Below, in pieces: positions 27,501-39,600 of a stretch of DNA of 64,000 nt. The notes beneath the pieces are model-generated. The model was not told where the DNA came from and made no database searches. It saw only the letters and a program-made list of their open reading frames with translations. Made by a program: the position numbers and the translations under genes. How positions within the stretch are numbered: the first letter of the stretch is position 1; the number at the start of each line of letters is the position of its first letter. The stretch covers positions 6,017,001-6,081,000 of the forward strand of contig NC_134677.1 in the NCBI RefSeq assembly GCF_024713945.1. The letters are read 5' to 3'. The stretch is from Dermatophagoides farinae. Its lineage: Eukaryota; Arthropoda; Arachnida; Sarcoptiformes; Pyroglyphidae.

Positions 27501-29677
27501 GAAACAATTTATATTTATCGTCTCGTTTTTTTTAAATCATTAGCCCAATCCAGTATTTATTCGGTTTCTTAACACAATTATTGTCACGCCCTTATAAAAC
27601 ATCAATATGGATATAATTCGGGCATATTTTCATTAAATATTCGTATTATAAAAACACTATATATTGTCCAAAATTTAATTTAGTTCATATTGATTTTCTA
27701 TATCTCACTTATCATCTTTGTGAAACAAAATAACATCGTGCATCGAACCATATCTATAGATAGAAAAAAAAATTGGACAATTAATTTTGACAATTCTTGT
27801 GGCCAACACAATTATGATTGAAATTTAGGATATTTATGTTCAAGTGTGTATTCAACCAGAACACAAACACATACGCACGCACACATACACACACACACAG
27901 TAGCCATTAATGAAATGTTCATATGATCCAAATTTGGACATTAATATATTGTATTGTTGTTCAACACTTGTAAATTGATTGTAATTGATTCGATTTGACA
28001 ATATCATTCAATAGTAAGAATGGTTTGGTCATATGGAAATGGACGATCTGCGATGTGGTTGTTAAAATAATTTATCGTGGCTTTTCGAACAAAAAAAAGT
28101 TTCGGTCATGATGAATTTAGAATGATTGAAAATAATCTTCACACTTGAGAAATTCAATCAATTTGTCAGCCATTTACTTGTATTTGATTTCCATTCGATA
28201 ATAATTATTTCAATTATTATCATCATCATAATAATAAATTCAAATGAAAATTGAAGGATAGAGGGATTTTATTGTCAATATTTTTTTTTCGTAAAAACCG
28301 CCAAACTAAATCGATCGTCTAAAATGATTTTATGAACCATAAACAGTGAAAATAGCGCTTTGTGTGGACAACATCATCATCATCATCATGATTTATATAG
28401 CGACAAATGTCATGCGGTGTTTGCTAAACTAGATTTTTTTTTGTTTATGTTTGATCCAAAGAGAAAAGTAAAACAGGTCTCCATCTTAGCTCAATTGGCT
28501 TTTTAGTTGTTGTCTTTATTTTTGGCTTTTAGCCATTGATCGATTGCCTAATTAATTAGTCAATAAGAGCATGTTTACAATCTGAATTTCTTATTCAATT
28601 ATCATAATGAAAAAAAACTCAATTCTGATACAAAAAAAAACGCGAATAATATCAAACAAGATTCAAGAATAGAAGAAGCATAATAGCGATCTTAATGAAA
28701 ATTTATTTGCAGCTAAATTTGAACAAATAATTTTATTCATTCAAAATATCAAAGGTATGTGAATATCCGAATTTACCAGATCTATATATATTTGTATTAT
28801 GAAATTAATTGACCAAAACATGTTTTTGGTCACGTTATTGTGATCGAAATATTTGAATTTATATATTTTTTGTTTTTTTTTCCATATTTTCTTCACTCCT
28901 TCATACCATTTCATTATTCATTTATCAACAAAATCAACGACATACGAACATTCAAAATCCTTTTGTTGAATATGATTTTTTTTTCGCATCCAATACATAT
29001 AAATATTGATTTGATCAATTATTATCTGTTCGAAATGTATACAATATCGGTAAACACATTAAAATGACTATAATATATATCAAGTAGATACAATACTAAA
29101 TGTCTGTGATGGTTGTTGTGTATTGTATATTGAACAAATAATAGTTCAAAAAACAATTTCATCTCATTCATTAAAAATTAATAATAATCAACATAAACAC
29201 TCCTTACTACTGTCATTGGCCCCTTTTTTTCGAATGACTTGATTTTATCATTCTTGATCAATGAAAAAAAAACAATAATCACGATTCAAAAATAGAGGGT
29301 TAACGGTAAATGAATTTTTCATTATTTACCAGAAAAAAAAAATTATTAATCTTGTATCATCATCTATATATCTATATATGTTATATATGAGATAAGAACA
29401 AAAAAAAATAATACAATTATAAAATGACATTATTGTCCATGTGGGCGTTTATTTTTTTTTATGGCCCTTGGTTAATATAATAATAATAATAATACTCATC
29501 ATTTTTTATATTGTTTTTTTTTTGCTTTTTTCTCATTATTCATCTTTTGTTTTGGCATTTTTTTTCGCTAGTTTTTTCAACCATCCCATTGTGTTTGTTT
29601 TGTATTTTATTTTTTTTTTTCACAAATGTGTGTATGATATAAAAATCTCTTTATATATGTAAAAAAAAGAAACAAAA
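24584..29677. other. Gene-free 5-kb stretch upstream of TBC1D24
   Basis: No exon is supportable. It holds the distal transporter promoter at the left, GAT microsatellites near 24756-24773, a CAG run near 26139-26154, an AGA run near 26266-26282, CA near 27870-27899, and much poly-A/T. Open frames in it translate repeats. Confidence 0.5.
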
Positions 29678-31913
29678 ATGATTATGGAAAACATAACCAT
29701 CAATGACGGTAGTAGTGATAGATTAGAATTGGAACCAACCGGCCCAATATCATCGATTATATCAACAAAAATATCAACACAATCCTCGATCTCAGCCACA
29801 CCTCAAACACAATTAAAAGTATTAATGCGTGCAACATCAATTGGTCTAAATAATCCATTAAGGAAAACATTGTGGCTTGGATTATCATTACGTAATAATG
29901 CAGTCAATGCTGTTGATTTTGATACACAATTCGATAATTTGGCCGTCAATAAATTGCCCAATTTTGTTGATCCAACCACTACAAGATTCTTTTATCTAAA
30001 TTCAATATCACGTAAACATGTTGCAACTATACTCTGGAATTTATCACAATGTATGTATGTTTGTTACACTATACAGTGTTATTATGTTTTTGAAATAACA
30101 TTTTAATCAATTTAAATGTCATATATAAACGAATAGCTTATCCTCAGATGACATTCGCACCTCTCCTTTATCCATTGGTTTCATTATTTCTACATTTTCA
30201 TTCTCCTGTCGATGTTCATCGAAGCATTGTTGCTTTGGTATGTTTGAAATTTTTTCAATCAATTCTAATTCTAATAAACTATAATTCAATAAATAATTCT
30301 TTTTTTTCTTTCCTTATTTAGCTAATGTCACGAGAATCGCGTTTTATTGGCATCAATCGAATAGATAAAAAGTGTGATGCATTAAGCTTAATTCGTTTGG
30401 CTAATAAATTTGGTATAGCCAAATTGAGTAAGATTGGTTCGAATGGTTTGGAAAAAATTCAAGATTCCGATGCTGCATTTGCTGATTGGATTCAATGTAA
30501 GTTTCTTGTCCTCGAGAAAATTTATCTAACATGAAATCACGATGGGCACGAATGTTGATAAATCTGATTTGATTATAAATCGAGATTTGATGGAGAAACA
30601 AAATGTTTTTTTTATATTATTTTTATCGCATGAAATAGTTTTTTCTTTCATTATAACTTTGATCTTAGGCGATGTGTATGTACGCTCCGAAACATATCTT
30701 GATGAAATGATTTTTTTTTGTTATTGTTGTTTTTTGGTCTTTGTTCTCATTAGGGATCTTTGGCTGCCTGCCTTTTCATTTTTGTGTACGAATTGTTGAC
30801 TGTTATCTGGTGGAAGGGGAAAAATTTCTATACAGAATAGCAATGGCATTAGCAAGATTGTTTGAGAAAACTCAAAGGAAACCGCTCAACATCGAACAGA
30901 TGAGAGTATTCTGTCAAGATATTGCAACGATTGTCACACCAACTCAATTGATTCAACAGGCGATCAAAATAACCAGATTTTCACGTAAAGGTATTGTAGT
31001 GATTAAACAATGGACAAAATTATAATGGTTTTATGGTTTTTAATTTCTTAGACATTGTCAAAGCTAGATTAAAATCTGAAAAAAGAAGTGAAACAATTTA
31101 TTTTCCAGAATCACCATTTCTTAGTCGTAATGGTATGTTAATTATTGAATTCAATTATGTTGAACGTAAATTTGACTATTCTCCCGTTGAATACAGATGT
31201 AATATCTCAAAAAGATGTAACATTTGGAAATAGAATTGCACCACGTAGATTTAAATCGTCCATACTCAGCTGGAATCAATTGGATATACTTTGGGAATGG
31301 ATTCCCGAACGTATTTATATTCAAGAACCATTGATCGCATTTTGTTCGGACGAAAATGGTAAACATGATCATCATAGTAGTTTTTTTATTTAATACAATT
31401 TTTTATCATCATTAAAATAGGAAATTCTCTTCGCACCTTTTATTCTTTATGTGGTGAAAACGAACCTACAATAATTTTGATTAAAACAATTAAGAATCAG
31501 GTAATTTCTCAAAAAATAGGATCAAGTATCTGTAAATTCTTTTTTTTGAATAGATATTCGGCTCTTATTGTTCATCGAGCTGGTCAAAACGATTAGAATG
31601 CAATAATCGTACTGGACAATTTTTCGGTAATGGTGAAACATTTTTATTCAGCATCCATCCACGTATTGTTAAATATGATTGGGTGGGAAAATTACGTAAT
31701 GTAAATGAATTGACACCATCACAACAGTTATTCATGTCGGCAACAAATGAATCATTTTCAATCGGTGGAGGTGGTGGACATTTTGGTCTTTATATTGATG
31801 AAAATCTTTCTCGTGGTGAAACACATCATTGTGATACGTTCGAAAATGAACCATTGACCAATGATGATACATACTTTGATGTTGCAACTATTGAAATTAT
31901 TGCATTTTGTTAA
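29678..31913 (+). CDS. TBC1D24: TBC1D24/Skywalker-type TBC-TLDc protein, 522 aa, eight exons
   Basis: Skywalker/TBC1D24 controls endosomal sorting of synaptic vesicle proteins by acting on Rab/Arf pathways and binding phosphoinositides. Exons: 29678-30050, 30137-30237, 30322-30496, 30754-30990, 31052-31132, 31197-31358, 31421-31500 and 31554-31913; 1569 nt close exactly. The N-terminal TBC half includes FVDPTTTRFFYLNS, SYPQMTFAPLLYPLVSLFLH, and IFGCLPFHFCVRIVDCYLVE. The C-terminal TLDc half runs from about residue 340: LRTFYSLCGENEPTIILIK, IFGSYCSSSWSKR, FGNGETFLFSIHP, SIGGGGGHFGLYID and the terminal FDVATIEIIAFC. This TBC-plus-TLDc order is particular to TBC1D24. Length is slightly under human (559) and fly forms. 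It is the first gene of the dense housekeeping block. Confidence 0.93.
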
Positions 31914-32508
31914 GTATTTTTTCATTAATTTTCACATATTGTTGTATTCCCTTTGCTTTTTTTCGGGACGATTTTTTAATCATTGTATATTTCGGGTAAA
32001 ATGTCAATCGCTAATTTTGCAAAGAACATTTTTATCATCATTATCAGCATTTTCCCTTATTCTTACGATTCATCTATGTTGTTTGTGTGTGTGTGTGTGT
32101 GTTTGTAAAATTTTTGTAGATAAAAAATTTCATAATTCAGAACATTTCAAAAGAGTTTGATTCCGTTTTTGTAAATTTTTTTTTCAAAGAAAAAAATAAA
32201 ATCATTTATTTCGCCCCCACTCATTTGTTTAGCTTTTTTCTTTGGTTGGCGTGTACGATTTCGATTAGACAGATTTGATTTGATTTTCATTAATTTTTTT
32301 TCCCTATATGAAAAAATTACATCACGTATAAGTAACAAATTCATCATTTCAAGTTTGATATCGATTCGTAATTTGTTATAGTAATTCATATATTATATAT
32401 ACACATGACCATCAACAAAAGAATTGTAAAAAAAAATCTGGATCCAAATATAAAAAAAATTAATGAATGATTATGAATTGGTCATGAATCATTATCGATG
32501 ATCAATGA
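31914..32508. other. Convergent gap between TBC1D24 and eIF4E2
   Basis: This 595-bp stretch carries the two 3' UTRs. AATAAA at 32195-32200 on the plus strand is a likely poly(A) signal for TBC1D24; a GT tract lies near 32084-32102. No exon is visible. Confidence 0.5.
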
Positions 32509-33392
32509 TCAAGGTCCACTTGATGTTATCATTGATGATGATTTATTGTTCATTTTGCTTGGATTTTTTGTTATTTTTTTCAATGCATCACTATGCAATT
32601 TATATTCCAATATTATATTGGTCGGTAAATTCAATACACGTTTCAATGTATCACGTATTCGAGCTTTTATCTCCTGATCATTGCCACTACGATTCCAAAC
32701 ACATATGTAATCTTCTGTAAGAGTTTGAAAAAACCATAACATTATAAACAGGCTGAAAATTTGATTATTTATTACAAACCATAATAACGACAAGCGACAA
32801 CGATGCCACAGATTTCATCATCGACCATGAATTGTTCGCCTAAGGAAAGTGGTTTTTTTTAAAAAAAACATTGCCAACTACAATTATAACAAACCTATAA
32901 ATCATTATAAATTATAACCATCCATTGTCAATAATTAAATATTTCATGATGGTTAAAAATATATATACCTTTGCGCAATCGCAATTTCCACATTCCACCA
33001 TCTTTATTTGCTTCATCCTAAATATAAATTTTCATTCATCAAATTATGATTTTAATGACAACGTAATAAAATTTACAACAATTAAACTTACTTCCCATAA
33101 AGGTTTAATACCAGATTTAAAGACATGCAAATCTGAATGTCCTGTCAATTCATTAGGTCGTACTAGGTGAGTATAAACTGACCAAAAACTTTGTATAGTA
33201 TCAAATGTGGCAACAATCTTTAAATTTTGATCATAATTTTGTGAATTTGGCATAGCTTTTCCTCTGTTGACACCTCGAAACCATACATCATATTGATGTT
33301 GAAGCTTCTGAAAGAAAGCAAGAAAAAAAAATAAAACATTATATCTGAGAAAAAAATTATTGTATACAAACTTTAGTTTCTTTATCGTTCAT
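32509..33392 (-). CDS. EIF4E2: eIF4E2/4EHP cap-binding protein, 183 aa, five exons, lacking a helix-2 segment
   Basis: 4EHP binds the mRNA 5' cap without recruiting eIF4G and represses translation with partners such as GIGYF. Exons: 33392-33372, 33307-33092, 33017-32969, 32839-32780 and 32714-32509; 552 nt close. Matches to human 4EHP: SQNYDQNLK, SFWSVYTHLVRPNELTGHSD, GIKPLWEDEANKDGG, MWKLRLRKG, EQFMVDDEICG, and ARIRDTLKRVLNLPTN. The tyrosine and tryptophan used for cap stacking appear present (SQNY, PLWED). However, RLRKG is followed directly by EQFMV, whereas the human protein has about 15 residues (LASRCWENLILAML plus G) between them. The 129-bp intron at that point holds no such exon. The gene diverges from LCMT1 with 61 bp between the two ATGs. 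Confidence 0.88.
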
Positions 33393-33453
33393 CGTAACAG
33401 CAACGTATTATTAATTATTATACAACAACAAAAACGAATTATATATTAACAAA
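33393..33453. promoter_or_regulatory. Shared promoter region of eIF4E2 and LCMT1
   Basis: Only 61 bp separate the divergent start codons of two housekeeping genes, so transcription of both must start in or around this AT-rich gap. The 5' UTRs are therefore very short or overlap into the opposite gene. I see no TATA box that I would trust. Confidence 0.5.
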
Positions 33454-34446
33454 ATGTACAGCAATACTGAATGGACTAATAATGAAGCAAGTCGAACAAA
33501 ATTATGGTTGTCACAACAAGGTTACATAGACGATCCTTTTGTTAAGAATTTTTGTCAAAATCCAATGAAAAGAGCACCTGAAATCAATCGAGGTTATTTT
33601 GCACGAGTTTACTCCATAACTCACTCAGTCAAACGTTTTTGTTTGAAAGATGGCGCTAATTGTCAGATCGTAAATATTGGTTCAGGATTTGATACACTTT
33701 TTTGGAGGTAATTATTATTATTTTGAGAATTAAATTGAAAAAAATTAAAAAAAGATTTTAAAATTATAATTTTTGATTATTACAGGTTAATAAAAAATTC
33801 TGACATCCAGTTTAACCGTTATGTTGATATAGATACAAATGAAGTTATTGATTATAAAATTCGAACCATACTTAAAAATGAAGAATTGCTTCAATTCTGT
33901 GGCAAGGTGGAAAAATCATCACCATCACAGTTTATCTCTGAACGTTATAATGCTATAGCATTGGATGCGACAAAAGCAATGCAATTGGTGAGACAATTAT
34001 TACAGGAATGTCGAATAAATAAAACGGATCCCATTATTTTCATCTTTGAGTGTGTTCTTCTCTATTGGCCCGAAGAATCGACCACTAATCTAATCTATAC
34101 GTTAAACAAAACGTTCACCAATTGTAATTTCGTCATATTTGATCTAGTTAATACTAAGGATAAATTTTCCGATTTGATGCAACAATCATTGGTCGAACAA
34201 CAAACACCATTACTTGGTGCCAATTCTTTTCGAACGATTGATGATTGGCAGACAAAATTGTCGAAAATGAAATGTTCACATGTACATGCCTGGATTATGA
34301 ATGATGTATATTATAAATTAATCCAACAAAATGAACGTGAACGTATTGAAAAGATTGAATTTTTTGATGAAATTGAATTAATGTTACAATTATTCAATCA
34401 TTATTGTTTGGTCATGGCAAGTAATTATTCGAATTTCGATTGGTAA
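33454..34446 (+). CDS. LCMT1: Leucine carboxyl methyltransferase 1 (PP2A C-terminal methylation), 304 aa
   Basis: LCMT1 transfers a methyl group from S-adenosylmethionine to the C-terminal leucine of the PP2A catalytic subunit and so steers holoenzyme assembly. Two exons, 33454-33707 and 33786-34446, joined at phase 2, give 304 residues against 334 in human. The N-terminal half has WLSQQGYIDDPFVKNF and RAPEINRGYFAR. The SAM-binding glycine motif is NIGSGFDTLFWR, followed by YVDIDTNEV at the ribose site. Downstream landmarks are FIFECVLLYWPEES and FVIFDLV, and the C-terminus FNHYCLVMASN. All are in the order expected of the PPM family. The gene lies 272 bp upstream of MIC60 on the same strand. 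Confidence 0.92.
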
Positions 34447-34718
34447 ATCGTTTTTGGAAATGCGTACAAGAATAATTTTCAGAATGAATCGATGTGATTA
34501 GAAATTGAATTAAATTTTTTAAAAAATGTAAAAAAACCGAGTTGTAATTGTAAATTATTTTTAAAAATCGAATTATTCTTATTTTCGTCATTTATGTGTG
34601 GAAATAGCAATTTTCGAAGGTGAATGTTTCGTTCCCATTCACATTTGTACCAGTGATACATACGGCCAGCATTAGCTTTTAGTTAATTCTTGATTTTCTT
34701 TTTGTTGTATTTGAAAAG

Positions 34719-36371
34719 ATGTTACGTTTACGCCCAAAATTGATTCGAAAATTTCTTTCGGTAAATATATTATTATGAACAATAAATCTGAATGTTTTCA
34801 TTTTAAATCATTCCGTTTGTAAATAGAGCCAGTCTCAGCTTACTGGTACCAGACATTTATCCTCACAAGGATCATCGTATGTTTCATGAAATTTAAAATG
34901 TTGAATTTTTCCTATCTAAATTTCATTCATTTTACAGAAAGCTCAAAGCATCATTTTTACTTGGGACCGGAGCTGTTGCCGTAACAACTTTAACATTGGC
35001 CTATGCTAAATATGATAAACAATTTGCAGATCAACTCACATCATATGCGCCTTTCATCAAAAATTTGCTCGAAGATAATCCAACTTTAAAGGCAAAAGAT
35101 GATGGAATTTCGGAATTTCAGATTATGAAAACTTATAAACCGATTGAAACAGTAAAAAGTATTAGTAATGTTCAACAAAAATCTAATGGAGAAGAAAAAG
35201 CTGTAACCGAGAAAAAAGAGGAACCGACAAAAATGCCAGAACCACAAAAGATAACCAATTCAAAATCAGAAAATCAGCCTAAAATAACGGAAAAAGATTT
35301 GAAGAACGAAGTGGAAAATCTTCAGCTTAAAGTATGATTTGAACTTTATGTTGCAATTGATAATTCTATTTATTTATATTCAATTAATAATAGGCACATA
35401 ATCCAAATGTACTTGAAGATGAATTCCGTGGGCAACTGAAAAGGCTATTATATGCATTCAATGAATTCTATGAAGAAAAACGAATTCTTTATGAGACAGA
35501 AAACAAACGTAAACAAGAAGTTGAAATGAAGAATTACCTTATCCAGGAAAGAGCGTCAATGTCTGAAGAATATGAGAAATCAATGAAAAAATTGAAACAG
35601 ATGGAAAAACTTTTACAGAGTAATAAAGAATATTAAAATGAAAATGCCATAATGCAAAATAACCGAAATTATTCTTTTTTTTCAGTTCGAGATCAATTGG
35701 ACAAACAGGAGAAGGCATCCAAGAAATTATGGTTGCTTAGCCAAACATTATCCAAGCTGCTCGAACATAATCGAACTTTGAGCAAAGAATCCACACCAAT
35801 TGACATACAAGAAAAAATCGATTGCATTCGAAAAATTGTCGACGAAAATTTCGCCAACGAAACATTAATACAAGTTGCATTGAAAACACTTCCAGAGGAT
35901 GCTATTAAAAGCGGTGTTTATAGTGAAGAAGATTTGGTACGTCGTTTCTATAATGTGCACAAGATCTGTAATCACGTTGCTTTGGTTGATAAAGAATATA
36001 CCAATATATTTGGCTATCTAAAATCTTATGCATATTCGTATGTTCGACCATTATTTCAAATAGAATTTGAAATAAGCCCAAATCCAATTAAAATTAAGGA
36101 GATACCATCTGAAGAATTGGAAGGAAAAATGGAAATTGATCCAAATGAATGGGATTCATATGATATTTTACAACGTGTGAAATTATGTGTTGAACATCGT
36201 AACTTGGAAATGGCCATACGTTATGCTAATCTTTTGAATGGTGAACCATATGTGGTAGCAAAGGATTGGATCAAAGATGCACGAGAACATTTAGAAGTTA
36301 AACAAGTGCTGGAGCTAGTACAGACTAAAATCGCATCAATCAATTTACATCAGCTTTCATTTAGTGCTTAA
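34719..36371 (+). CDS. MIC60: MICOS subunit MIC60 (mitofilin), short form, 465 aa, five exons
   Basis: MIC60 anchors the MICOS complex that forms cristae junctions in the mitochondrial inner membrane. Exons: 34719-34760, 34827-34876, 34938-35331, 35394-35619 and 35686-36371; 1398 nt close. An Arg-rich presequence (MLRLRPKLIRKFLS) precedes one inner-membrane helix (ASFLLGTGAVAVTTLTLAYA). A charged linker (about residues 90-160) and a coiled coil (about 160-280) follow. The conserved mitofilin C-terminus has ASKKLWLLSQTLSKLL, VRRFYNVHKICNHVALVD, DILQRVKLCVEHRNLEMAIR and NLLNGEPYVVAKDWIKDARE, ending in the helix LVQTKIASINLHQLSFSA. Fly and human proteins are roughly 740-760 residues, so the coiled-coil part here is strongly shortened. 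I am confident in the identity from the C-terminal domain. Confidence 0.9.
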
Positions 36372-36386
36372 TTTATTGTGTTAATA

Positions 36387-36392
36387 ATAAAA
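36387..36392 (+). promoter_or_regulatory. AATAAA poly(A) signal of MIC60
   Basis: A canonical AATAAA begins 15 bp after the MIC60 stop codon; the NOMO start codon follows 232 bp later. Confidence 0.55.
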
Positions 36393-36623
36393 TTATGTTA
36401 TTGAAGAAATATAATGAAGGGGTTCTGTCTTTTCCAAAATTTTACAAGTTTTTCATTTTTAATAAATAAATAAAATTGAAATGTGTTAATATTCAGAAAA
36501 AAGTGACCACTGATGTGGGAATAGAAATATCTATATCGTCAAGCCGACAATCATCACATGTGTGTTTGATTGGATTTGGATTCTAGTAGCTTTAATGAAT
36601 TTCCAAATGATTTCGAACCAAAA

Positions 36624-39600
36624 ATGAAACAACAGTTTTTTAATCGAATTTTTGAACTAAATTATTTATTGATTATCGCATTTTTCACTATATTACAGAT
36701 ATCGAATTTAACCAATGCCGATGAAGTGGTTGGTTGTGGTGGATTTGTCGTCTCCAGTGTCAGTATTAATTATGAACCAATCAAAATTAAATTGTAATTA
36801 TTATTTGCTATAAAAAAAATTTGTTGATTTTTCAATAAATGTTCAATTTTTTTTGTAGATATACTGATCGCGGTATCATAAAATATATAAGCGATTGTGC
36901 ACCCAACAATGGCTATTATTTCATTCCTCTATATGATTTTGGTAAATATGTTTTACGTATAACTCCTCCACAAGGATGGATATTTGAGCCAAACGAAGTT
37001 GAATTCAATTTTGATGGAAAAAATGATCTTTGTTCCAAACAGACAGATATAAATTTTGTTTTTAAAGGCTTCACAATTTTCGGCAAAGTTTTCAGTTTTA
37101 ACTCTTTGGCTGGTCCAAAAGGTGTTCACATTATATTGCGTTCCAAAGCAAACAATAATGTTATCAAGCAAAATGTCACTTTTGAGGATGGACTTTACGA
37201 ATTTCATGAAGTATTACCAGGTCAATATTTGATAGAAGCTTCACATGAACGTTGGCAATTTTTAAAAAATACCGTGATTGTCGATGTTGTTGATGATAAT
37301 ATCGATCATCGTCAAGCAAGTGAACCTTCGGATCATCTTTGTTTGTTGGGTTATTCGGTTGTCGGCAAAGTGGTGAGCGAAGGTCGGCCAATTCGAGGTG
37401 TTCAGTTCGCTTTATTCAGTGAAAATCGAAAACCTTCATTTTCATTGGGATGTCAAGAAACCAAACCCAATTTTTTATCTAATTTAAAAGTTGATTCGAA
37501 ATACCATTATTTATGCTATACTTTTTCAAATGAAGATGGACAATTCAAGTTTGACTTTTTGCCAAATGGAAAATATCTTGTTTATAGTTTTTATGATGCT
37601 CAAAACATTCGATTTGAAGTGGTACCTTATCAACATGAATTTGAAATCAATAATAATGATCAAGATGTTGGCGTTTTGTTTGAAATTGGTGGATTCACAG
37701 TATTTGGTCAGGTTTTGAATCAGCAAGATCCAAACGATAAAATTAAAAATGTTCGTATCCAACTTATCGATGAAAATAGACACTATGATGACATCGAAGT
37801 TTCAGTCAAAGAATCGAATGGAAAATTTTCTGTCAATAATATTAAAACTTCAAACTATGTGATCATAACTACATCTGATCGGTATCGGTTTGATGATATT
37901 AAATTTTTAATTTCTCCTAATTCGCCTAATATTCCAGTGATAACTCCTAGCAAGTATGAAATTTGTGGCAAAATTATTTTCAAAAATCATGAATTTAAAG
38001 ATGATACTATGGAGTTGTTGATAATGGAAAAAGAAACGAAAACATTGGTCGAAAGTGTTACCATAGATAACGATGAATTTTGTCTTTTCCTACCCAGTGG
38101 TAATTATTCATTTCAAATGAGCACTCATCTCAAATTTGTTCCAAATACGATGGAAATTTTGGTTAATAAACCTCGTTCGGATATTGTCTTCAAGCAGATG
38201 ACTATCACATTAAATGGCCGAATCAAATTGAAATCAGCATTGTTGGAAGATAACGATTTTCTATCAGTAATTCTGTCCAATGACAAAATTGCTGCAAAGA
38301 CATTACTCATCAATGAGTTAGTCAAAAAATCAACCAGAGAATATGAATTTGTCTTTGAAGATCTACTACCTGGTGATTATTTGGTTTCTTTGGGTGGCCG
38401 GCAAGTCAACTATTTTTGTTGGAAAGAAAATATTATTTCCGTAAAGTTAAATGAAAAAAATCCTGGTGAACTTATATTTGAACAAAAAGGATTTCTATTA
38501 CAAATCATTTTGTCACATATTTCCGATTTAACCTTAATAAGTCCCAGTGGACATTCAACAAAAATTGCCAAAGAATCAATCGCTCACGATCGATTGATAA
38601 AACATTGTGTTGAAGAAACTGGTAAATATTCGATCATACCAAGTGGTTGCCATAACTTTTTATCAAGTCCGGATTCGAATATTATTTTTGATGCTGAAAC
38701 CATGTCTGGACAAATGATACAGCTCACAGCTTTGCAACATTTAGTAACCGCTAAGATTACGACTACTACTAACATTACTGATTTACAAGTTTTTATCAAT
38801 ACCAATTCGATCGATGGTGAACGCAACGAAACATTACAGCTAAATAAGGGCCACAAAATTAAAACCAATGTGTTTGAATATAATTTTGAATTCTATGAAA
38901 ATCCCATGTCAGAGATTTATATTGAGCCACGATCATCACAATTGATTTTCAAACCTTCATTTTATCGATTTCAATTGAAAGATGATTGCCATCTCAATGA
39001 GATAACGTTTAATGGTCGTCCAGGTATTTTTATAAATGGAAAAATAAGCCAAAAAATATCCGATGTTAAAATTGTCATTTATGATAATGAAACAAATCAA
39101 ATTCTGCAAACTATTGATACCGACAATCAAGGTGAATATAAAGCTGGTCCTTTTGATGATGAAATAGATTTACGAATCGAAGCAATGAAAGAAGATTTCG
39201 TTTTTAAAACATTGCCGAATAAAAAAGGCCATTTCGAAGTTAATAAACTTTCATCGATAAACACAGTGATTGTATATGAAGATGGAAATCCTTTGAATGA
39301 AGTATTGGTCTCATTAAGTGGGGGCGAAAATAATTTTCGGCGCAACAGTTTTGTTAATACTGAAGGAAAATTATTGTTCGATAATTTACATTCAGGAAAA
39401 TATTTTATTCGTTTTCTACGCAAAGAATATGATTTTGAACCATCATCAAAAATGTTCAATATCGATAATGGTGATAATGTTGTCATTAAAGTGGTGGGGA
39501 AAAAAGTTGCATTCAGCTGTATTGGAATAGTTGATTCTCTTAATGGCGAACCTGAACCAGATATTATTGTCGAAGCAGTTGGCATAAGAAATATTGTTGA

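Noticed and set aside
28487-28498. tRNA A-box-like sequence TAGCTCAATTGG
   Set aside because: No B box (GGTTCRANYCC) lies at a suitable distance and no cloverleaf can be drawn.
29678-31913. Splitting this locus into separate TBC and TLDc genes
   Set aside because: All seven introns keep one frame through both domains, and the TBC-plus-TLDc order is that of TBC1D24.
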